64,000 nt of DNA from NCBI RefSeq assembly GCF_014222285.1, contig NZ_JACKZS010000006.1, positions 1 to 64,000 on the forward strand, in the 5' to 3' direction. The position numbers and the translations under genes are program-made. Positions 58,501-64,000 of this stretch are shown here, one piece after another (the stretch's first letter is position 1; the number at the start of each line of letters is the position of its first letter). Under the pieces are notes generated by a model, which was not told where the DNA came from, made no database searches, and saw only the letters and a program-made list of their open reading frames with translations. The DNA is from Nostoc sp. UCD121. GTDB lineage: Bacteria > Cyanobacteriota > Cyanobacteriia > Cyanobacteriales > Nostocaceae.

Positions 58501-60045
58501 AATAGCTACAATTGACAGATGCGATTTTTCTAAACAAATCCCCACCAATACGTCAGGTTTAACTCCTAACTGCTGGAGATAATTAGCTAATTGATTTGCC
58601 TGATTGTTGAGTTCGCGGTAGCTGAGTTGTTCATCTTCAAACACCACAGCAATGTTGTCTGGTGTCTTAACCGCTTGTTCGGTAAATAGTTGATGAATAC
58701 ACTTATCTTGTGGATAATCAGTCTGGGTTTGATTGAAATCAATTAGTAGTTGCTGCGACTGATTGTTAGGGAGAATTTTCAGCTTACTAATTGGCAAGTT
58801 TGGATTGGCGATCGCACTGGCTACTAAAATTTGGAATTGCTCGGCTAAAAGAGCGATCGCCACAGATGGAAACAGGTTTTTATCGTAAACAACTCTAAGA
58901 TTTACAAAGTCATCCTTAACAAATCCAGAAAGCTTAACCTTGAATTTGTCAATACAGGTGTACTGTTGATCAACTGAGAACGATATACCATTTAAGTAAC
59001 GCTTCTCAGGCAAATCAGTAAAATCAAATAATATTGGTAATTCTTTAGATAGGCTATCTATTTGTTCTAAAACAAAATATTCTTGCCATTCATAAGCATT
59101 TTGCTTATCTTGTCTAACTTGTACTAAAACTTCTTCAAAGCTTAAATCTGGTGTGAGACAATTAGAACTTGGTAGATTTTTAGCGATTAATCCTAAAGTA
59201 TTTTGCAATTCTTCATATTCTCTACCATTACAAATATAACCAACTATAATTTCTGATTGCCTTATCAGCCGCCACAGTAAAATCTGCCAGCATGAAAACA
59301 AGAATTCATCTAAAGAAAAATCTGTTTTTTTTAGCCACGCTTTAATAGCAATATTAAGATGTTCATCAATTATGAATTCCCAGGATTCTGGATTAAATTC
59401 TCCTTGATTATTTCCTTTCTCTTGAAAAGGAAGCTGTAGCTGAGATAGAGCCGAAAAGTTTTGTTTACACCAATAATCTTTAAATCTTTCTGCTTCTGGT
59501 TCTATTAATAATTGATTTTGCCATTCTGAAAAATGGGCATACTGCACAACTTCTTTTTCTGAACCATCACCATAGAAGTTGCTAATTTCCCAAAACAGAT
59601 TTTTCAGCGTCTCATTATCAGCACATAATGCTGGTAAAGTAATAACCAAAATATGTTTTTTTACTGATAGTTGGAGTAAAGATGCCCGTAATAGTGGTGC
59701 TTGTTCTAAAATAAAAGGTTTCCTGATTTCATTTTGGCAAGCCAATTCAATAGCAACTGCTTCTGTTGCGGAATTGCTTAAATCTATTTCTTGCCATGAA
59801 AACATACAGTTATCTTCTACCACCATAATCGGCAATTTAAATCCAACTACTTTACGAAAACTAGTTCGCAATATTTCATGGCAAGATACAACTTTTTGTA
59901 CAGCAGCTTTTAAAGCATCTTTGTTTAAATTACCTTCTAGTAAAATAGCAGTTTGAGAAATATAAGCACTGCTTTCTTGTTGCAATAACCAAAGCTGTTT
60001 TTGCTGCGGAGAAAGTCGAAAACCATTAATAGTTTCAGTTAGCAT
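55531..60045 (-). CDS. NRPS: C*(degenerate)-A(Asp)-PCP-E
   Basis: The 1504-residue module opens with a condensation-fold domain in which HHxxxDG reads PALCADN (Pro138, Ala139, Asn144), so it is probably inactive although CHEILRTSF is kept. The A4 region is of the STFAADLGNT type; aligned with a two-residue shift the pocket reads D-L-T-K-I-G-H-V-G, close to the Asp code DLTKVGHIG. LGGDSIL marks the carrier. The last 440 residues form an E domain with HHLVVDG, giving D-Asp. The tail DFPEAELNQTELDTLLAKI is a donor COM helix. Its start overlaps the end of the C-TauD gene by 11 bp, tying the two proteins together. Confidence 0.9.
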   Translation of the reverse strand: MLTETINGFRLSPQQKQLWLLQQESSAYISQTAILLEGNLNKDALKAAVQKVVSCHEILRTSFRKVVGFKLPIMVVEDNCMFSWQEIDLSNSATEAVAIELACQNEIRKPFILEQAPLLRASLLQLSVKKHILVITLPALCADNETLKNLFWEISNFYGDGSEKEVVQYAHFSEWQNQLLIEPEAERFKDYWCKQNFSALSQLQLPFQEKGNNQGEFNPESWEFIIDEHLNIAIKAWLKKTDFSLDEFLFSCWQILLWRLIRQSEIIVGYICNGREYEELQNTLGLIAKNLPSSNCLTPDLSFEEVLVQVRQDKQNAYEWQEYFVLEQIDSLSKELPILFDFTDLPEKRYLNGISFSVDQQYTCIDKFKVKLSGFVKDDFVNLRVVYDKNLFPSVAIALLAEQFQILVASAIANPNLPISKLKILPNNQSQQLLIDFNQTQTDYPQDKCIHQLFTEQAVKTPDNIAVVFEDEQLSYRELNNQANQLANYLQQLGVKPDVLVGICLEKSHLSIVAILAVLKAGGAYLPLDPTIPGERLGLMLQDAQVQVLLTQESLIASLPAHTAQVVCLDSCNAAQNRFENPVSSVTCENLAYVIYTSGSTGIPKGVAVEHRQLCNYLNAILEKLDLPDAASFATVSTFAADLGNTVIFSALCTGGCLHIISQERASNPVALAEYCRRHPIDCLKIVPSHLNALLTAANPEEILPSQLLILGGEAASWDLVAQIQQLKPSCQILNHYGPTEATVGVLTYKVEPQAAKSATVPLGRPIANTQIYVLDEHLQPVPISVPGELYIGGANLARGYLNRPELTKERFIPNPFSEREGSRLYKTGDLARYLPDGNIEFLGRSDRQVKIHGFRIELEEVEAILRQHPGIKQAVATVREERLVAYVVSLYISSSDLRRFMQERLPEYMVPTAFVILNAIPLTKNGKVDYKALPAPELASELEKTYIAPRTPQEEQLAKIWSEILGLKQVGIEDNFFELGGDSILSIQVISKANQAGLQLTPKQLFEHQTIAELAAVAETTESIKTETGLVTGEVPLTPIQHWFFAQNLPDPHHWNQSVLLEVRQDLDFQILEQVIKQLLQHHDALRSRFQPTENGWQQINAAPDEIIPVTKLDLSGQSAAEQEEAIASTATELQASLNLSAGPLMRVAYFDFGKDKLARLLIIIHHLVVDGVSWRILLEDLQTAYQQLSQGEEIQLPAKTTAFKQWAEKLSEYAHSSGLQLELEDWQNQTQKQITHLPTDFPENQDANTVASVQTVSVLLSSEETQALLQEVPKAYQTQVNDVLLTALVQACTQWTGDNSLLLTLEGHGREDIFPDVNLSRTVGWFTAQFPVLLSLGDAFSSGDALKTIKEQLRNIPVNGINYGVLKYLSQNRNLQLAPQPQLKFNYLGQFDQVLSDSSIFQLAAQTTGSNRSLQGSRSHFLEIDGMVTDGKLRLDWTYSQNIHHPTTIERLATHFIEALRRLIAHCQSQEAGGYTPSDFPEAELNQTELDTLLAKISQMSR

Positions 60046-62653
60046 ATACTTCCTCCATATTTGGCTTTGCGATATTATTACTGTGGATCATTTCTCCCAT
60101 TGCTACTACAATCTTGCGTTGTCCTACATAGGGAGAACGTCCATGAGCGCTTAACATATTATCTAGCATTAGAATGTCACCTTTCAGCCACGAAAAGCTA
60201 GTTTGAGATTGTTGATATACTTGATTAATTTCCGCAATTACATCATCTTCAATAGAAGTACCATCAACGTAATAAACATTACGTGGGAGTTTTTTCTCAT
60301 CAAATAAAGATAACAGAGATTCCCTAGTTTTTACATCCAAATAAGCAATGTGGTGTAATTGAATTTGATTAAAAAATATTGATTCACCAGTTTTAGGATG
60401 TACCGCTAATGCTGGGCGAACTTGACGAGTTATCAAACCATCGTCTCCATACCATTCAAAACTAATTCCAGCTTGGCGACAGTAATCTTCAACTACACTT
60501 TTATCAGAAGTGCGGAAAAAATCTTGCCAACTAACATCTAAATTATTCGTATAGTTACGAACATACATTAATTGTTTTTGGGCTAGTTTTTCTCGTAATT
60601 TTGCTGGGAGAATTTGATAGGCTTTGCGACAGTCTATGATTGGTGTTTCTCCGCCTTGTTGTGCAGGTTGAACGCAGAAAAACCAGATTTTCAGAGGCCA
60701 ACAATGCAAATGGGAACTTTCATTGTGGAAAAGTATGGCTTTGTCGGCTGGGTAGGGAGTAGAACCATATACTTTATTACCGACTCCAGCACGAGGTAAA
60801 TCACCATAGTCACCGAATAAATTTGGACAAATTGCAGCAGCAAAATTTTCAAATTCCGTGACACTATCGGCTTGAAATCCTCTAAAAAGGATAGCACCAT
60901 GCTTTAATAACTGATTCTCTATAAATTCACAATTACTTTTAGCCCAATCAACTAAATCTACTTCCTCAGCTAGAGGTTGAATTACTAAAGGAAAAGTCTT
61001 TCCCTCTTGCAGATAGCAAGTTTGGATTAAATTTTTAGATGATAAATTGATACCTACAGGAGCAAGTTTAAGAAATTTTTGGTGATTGAAAGCCTTGCGC
61101 TTGTTGTTTTGCATAGCTTGTTGTTCTTTTTCAGCTTCAGTCAATATTTCTAAAGTATTAATTCGAGCATTAGGTTGCTTAACAATATTGTCTAGTAGAG
61201 TCTCGAAATTACTTGCCATTCGAGCGATCGCATTTTCTGCAAATAGTTCGCTATTGTACCGCCAAGTGCAGTTTATCCCCTGGGGAGTTTTGGTCAAAAA
61301 GATGGCTAATTCAAACCTTGCTGTGTCGTTTCTCCAAAACCACTCTTTCAATGTCAACCCTGGTAAATCTAAGGAAGGCATAGGAGTATTTTGGAGAACA
61401 AATAAAACCTGAAATAATGGCGATGTATTACTCAAATTACGTTCAGGTTGTAAAGCCTTAACTAATTCCTCAAATGGCAAATCTGGATGAGCATAAGCCT
61501 CTAATGTGACTTGGCGTACTCGTGCAAGCAATTCCCGAAAACTAGGGTTCCCACTTAAATCTGTACGTAACACTAACAGATTCATGAAAAAACCAATTAA
61601 TGATTCTGTTTCGGCTCGGTTGCGATTAGCAATATCTGTACCAACAACAATATCTTCTTGTTTGGTATATTGCAATAATAATACCTGAAAACCTGCTAAC
61701 AAAGTCATGAAAAGGCTAACGCCTTCTTGATGACTGAATGCTTGAATTGTTTGTGCTAAGTTAGAGGGAATCAAAAAAGATTGACTAGCACCACGATTAG
61801 TTTTAACTTCTGTGCGCGGACGCATTGTAGGTAATTGCAGTACGGGTAGATTATTACCAAGTCTTTCTTGCCAATAAGCTAATTTTTCTGATAAAACTTT
61901 TCCTTGTAACCAATTTCTTTGCCAAACAGCAAAGTCTGCATACTGAATTGGAAGTTCTGGCAATGGAGAAGGTTGAGCATTACAAAATGCACGATACAGC
62001 GTGCTTAATTCCTGAATTAATACTCCTATAGACCACCCATCCCAAACAATATGGTGTACGGTCAGCAGTAATATATTCTCTTGCTTACCAAGCTGTAGAA
62101 CAGTGACTCGGATTAATGGTAATTTTGCCAAATCGAAAGGTAACTCAGCTTCTTGACGAGCAAGGATTTGCGCCTTATGTTCTCGTTCAATTTCTGGTAA
62201 ATTTATCAAATCTATTACTGATACTTTAACTTTTAAAGTTGAGGAAATTACTTGTACGGGTTGACCTTCTATTGCTGTGAAGGTAGTACGCAAAATTTCA
62301 TGTCGACGCACAATTTCATTGATACTTTGTTCTAGTACTTCTACATTGAGAGAACCAATTAAGTGCAAAGCAACTGGTTCGTTATATGTGAAACTATCAG
62401 GTTGTAATTGTTCTACAAGCCACAGTCTTTGTTGAGCAAAGGATAAGGCTAGTGGTTGATCTCGCTGTATAGGACGAATTAAATCATCTTCACATATTAC
62501 TTGCAGGATCTCTGCTTTATACTCTCGTATTTGAGCTAGTAAATTTGATGTAATTGTACCTTTGGGAGCGCTATAGTGTAACTGCTCTCCCTTAGCCCAC
62601 AGTTTAACGTTCAGACTTTCAATGTAAGATAAAAACTGCTCGATAGTTTTCAT
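60035..62653 (-). CDS. Condensation-TauD hydroxylase fusion with TubC-type docking domain
   Basis: The 872-residue protein has no A or carrier domain. Residues 1-55 form a TubC-type docking domain (LNVKLWAKGEQLHYSAPKG). A condensation domain follows to about 500, with intact HHIVWDG (His200-201). After a linker, a TauD-family hydroxylase spans about 540-860, with iron ligands His643-x-Glu645 (FHNESS) and His837 (AHGRSPYVG) and Arg846 for 2-oxoglutarate. It is translationally coupled to the PKS upstream (ATGA overlap) and to the Asp module downstream. The reading is that it joins the polyketide chain to Asp in trans and hydroxylates the Asp. The C domain could instead be an interface-type domain that only positions the hydroxylase. 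Confidence 0.88.
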   Translation of the reverse strand: MKTIEQFLSYIESLNVKLWAKGEQLHYSAPKGTITSNLLAQIREYKAEILQVICEDDLIRPIQRDQPLALSFAQQRLWLVEQLQPDSFTYNEPVALHLIGSLNVEVLEQSINEIVRRHEILRTTFTAIEGQPVQVISSTLKVKVSVIDLINLPEIEREHKAQILARQEAELPFDLAKLPLIRVTVLQLGKQENILLLTVHHIVWDGWSIGVLIQELSTLYRAFCNAQPSPLPELPIQYADFAVWQRNWLQGKVLSEKLAYWQERLGNNLPVLQLPTMRPRTEVKTNRGASQSFLIPSNLAQTIQAFSHQEGVSLFMTLLAGFQVLLLQYTKQEDIVVGTDIANRNRAETESLIGFFMNLLVLRTDLSGNPSFRELLARVRQVTLEAYAHPDLPFEELVKALQPERNLSNTSPLFQVLFVLQNTPMPSLDLPGLTLKEWFWRNDTARFELAIFLTKTPQGINCTWRYNSELFAENAIARMASNFETLLDNIVKQPNARINTLEILTEAEKEQQAMQNNKRKAFNHQKFLKLAPVGINLSSKNLIQTCYLQEGKTFPLVIQPLAEEVDLVDWAKSNCEFIENQLLKHGAILFRGFQADSVTEFENFAAAICPNLFGDYGDLPRAGVGNKVYGSTPYPADKAILFHNESSHLHCWPLKIWFFCVQPAQQGGETPIIDCRKAYQILPAKLREKLAQKQLMYVRNYTNNLDVSWQDFFRTSDKSVVEDYCRQAGISFEWYGDDGLITRQVRPALAVHPKTGESIFFNQIQLHHIAYLDVKTRESLLSLFDEKKLPRNVYYVDGTSIEDDVIAEINQVYQQSQTSFSWLKGDILMLDNMLSAHGRSPYVGQRKIVVAMGEMIHSNNIAKPNMEEVYAN

Positions 62654-64000
62654 AGCACCCCTTCTTCGCGATCGCTTGTTTCTAAATAGCTTTTCTCGTT
62701 ATGAGTTATTGAAGATTGTTTTTGGCAGTATTCAGCTAATTCAGCCACAGTTGGTGCTGCAAATAATGCTGAAACTGGGATGCTTTGAGAAAACTTTTGG
62801 GGAAATTTATTAATAATACTTACTCCACTCAATGAGTCTCCACCTAACTCAAAAAAATTGTCATTAATCCCAACTTGATCAACACTAAGTACTTCTTGCC
62901 ACAGATTAGCAATCTCTTGTTCTATATGGTTACGAGGAGCAAGATAAGTATTACTCAGTTGAGGTCGTGAGTGTAGGGACTTTGAAATGTTAGTTTTGCC
63001 TAAAGATTCCAAGAAGGCTAGGACATTAAAACCACTATCTCGTTCTATTAAAATATTTAAATCTTGAGTTGATACTGCAACTTGAGGAAATGAACTGTTA
63101 ACAATACTCAGAAAAACTTCTATCCCCTCTGCTGGTGATAATGCATTTATTAATAGAGATTGGTACTCAGAAATATTCTGTTCGTTAACGAATCGTCTCA
63201 CTGCCTCTACTGACATACCAACATCCTGCCAATCACTCCAATTAATAGAGACTGTCAATGTCCGAGCTTGATTGGTTTTGTAATTAGCAAAAGCATCAAG
63301 AAATTCATTAGCAGCACAATATCCTACTTCACTAAATTTCTTGCGATAAATGATAGAGCTAAGAGATGAACAAAGAATAAAAAAGTCTAGTTGAACATCC
63401 TGCAAAAGGCTATTTAGTACTAGCGTACCTTTGACTTTAGGAGCCATAATACTTTCTGTCATATCTCGCGTTCTCCGAGAAATCATACCAGCATAATCAG
63501 GAACTCCAGCGCAATGAATCACACCATTGATTGTGCCAAAGTATTGCTGAATTTGTGCCATCGCTTCTTGCATCTGTTGGAAGTTAGCGACATCAGCACT
63601 CTTAACCAAAACTTCTGCGCCCAGTTCTTCCAGTTCTTGTATTTTCCGAATCTTGCGGCTTGTATCATCTTGCTCATCGTGAGTAGCTAGCCATTGTTGC
63701 CATTCTTCTCTTACAGGAAAAGCTGAACGCCCAATCAGAACTAGTTTGGCTTGGATCGTCATCGCCAGATGTGATGCCAAGGTCAGTCCAATACCTCCGA
63801 GTCCACCTGTAATTAAATACACTCCCTCTTTTCTTAATCGTGATGTTCCTCCTGGCGTTGCTTCTAATCGGATAGGTTTAAAGGTTTTTACCCAGCGATG
63901 ATTTCCTCGATAGGCGATCGCTATATCAGAAGATTGTGCTTGCAGTTCGTTTTGTAACTGTTTTACCAGTTTTTTCGCTGACCAATTAACGTCCAGGGAA
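62650..64000 (-). CDS. PKS, C-terminal part: KR-ACP, truncated by the window end
   Basis: The frame is open to the end of the window, so the GTG at 63822 is internal. What is visible is a ketoreductase with the NADP motif TGGLGGIG and the active-site region CSSLSSIIYRKKFSEVGYCAANEF, followed by a carrier with FFELGGDSLSG. KR catalytic Ser and Tyr are present and so is the Lys in PKVKG, so it is probably active and gives a beta-hydroxy group. The residues ahead of the nucleotide motif (NWSAKKLVKQLQ, IAYRGNHRWVKT) fit the KR structural subdomain. Ketosynthase and acyltransferase must lie upstream. The C-terminal 30 residues are polar and probably dock with the TubC domain of the C-TauD protein. 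Confidence 0.88.
   Translation of the reverse strand, partial: SLDVNWSAKKLVKQLQNELQAQSSDIAIAYRGNHRWVKTFKPIRLEATPGGTSRLRKEGVYLITGGLGGIGLTLASHLAMTIQAKLVLIGRSAFPVREEWQQWLATHDEQDDTSRKIRKIQELEELGAEVLVKSADVANFQQMQEAMAQIQQYFGTINGVIHCAGVPDYAGMISRRTRDMTESIMAPKVKGTLVLNSLLQDVQLDFFILCSSLSSIIYRKKFSEVGYCAANEFLDAFANYKTNQARTLTVSINWSDWQDVGMSVEAVRRFVNEQNISEYQSLLINALSPAEGIEVFLSIVNSSFPQVAVSTQDLNILIERDSGFNVLAFLESLGKTNISKSLHSRPQLSNTYLAPRNHIEQEIANLWQEVLSVDQVGINDNFFELGGDSLSGVSIINKFPQKFSQSIPVSALFAAPTVAELAEYCQKQSSITHNEKSYLETSDREEGVL

Noticed and set aside
25659..64000. Assignment to anachelin, microcystin or nodularin clusters
   Set aside because: The order of A-domain codes, the TauD enzymes, the terminal reductase and the lack of salicylate or Adda-type genes in view do not match those pathways.
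1..64000. CRISPR array, tRNA or rRNA genes
   Set aside because: I saw no regularly spaced direct repeats with unique spacers and no cloverleaf-like conserved tRNA blocks. The tandem heptamers are too short and contiguous to be a CRISPR.

Overview
The window comes from a filamentous cyanobacterium, most likely a Nostocales (Nostoc-like) species. The support is the frequent HIP1 octamer GCGATCGC, AT-rich spacers, heptamer tandem repeats and short palindromic repeats typical of that group, and gene families common there (Uma2-type nucleases, filamentous-haemagglutinin exoproteins, SDR-CIA30 proteins, hybrid NRPS/PKS). No species can be named from the sequence alone.

Layout. 1-5.3 kb (+): a membrane/coiled-coil protein cut by the window start, a cyclopropane-synthase-like methyltransferase, a nucleoside phosphorylase, a secreted retropepsin-like protease, and a carboxymuconolactone-decarboxylase/alpha-beta-hydrolase pair. 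5.3-12.1 kb (-): a small membrane/coiled-coil protein, an SDR with an inserted CIA30 domain, a REC-histidine kinase hybrid, and a TpsA exoprotein whose TpsB partner survives only as a decayed remnant. 12.1-17.8 kb (-): a likely oxylipin operon of lipoxygenase, divergent P450, unknown protein and membrane-associated serine hydrolase. 17.8-25.3 kb: repeat-rich spacers with a GNAT acetyltransferase, a Uma2 protein, small stress-type proteins (ChaB, glycine-zipper, PNPOx-like) and a penicillin-acylase/AHL-acylase-family enzyme.

25.7-64 kb (-): the main feature, one long operon for a hybrid PKS/NRPS natural product that starts upstream of the window end. In transcription order it encodes PKS (...KR-ACP, truncated); C-TauD; C*-A(Asp)-PCP-E; C-A(Thr)-PCP-C; free-standing TauD; C*-A(His-like)-PCP-E; C-A(Gly)-PCP; C-A(Gln)-PCP-E; C-A(Orn-like)-PCP-C-A(Gly)-PCP-R; class III aminotransferase; cupin_8/JmjC-like oxygenase; MFS_3 exporter. 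I read the substrates by hand from the A-domain pocket residues. If colinear, the product is polyketide-acyl-D-Asp-Thr-D-His-Gly-D-Gln-Orn-Gly, released reductively as an aldehyde or alcohol and possibly converted to a terminal amine.

The most interesting point is a repeated arrangement. Both modules that open with a degenerate condensation domain (C*, catalytic HH replaced by PA) are immediately preceded by an intact C domain plus a SyrP-like Fe(II)/2-oxoglutarate hydroxylase, and their substrates read as Asp and His. Beta-hydroxy-Asp and beta-hydroxy-His are siderophore ligands, so a lipopeptide siderophore made with an unusual hydroxylation cassette is a plausible reading. No TonB receptor, Fur box or iron-uptake gene lies in the window to confirm it.
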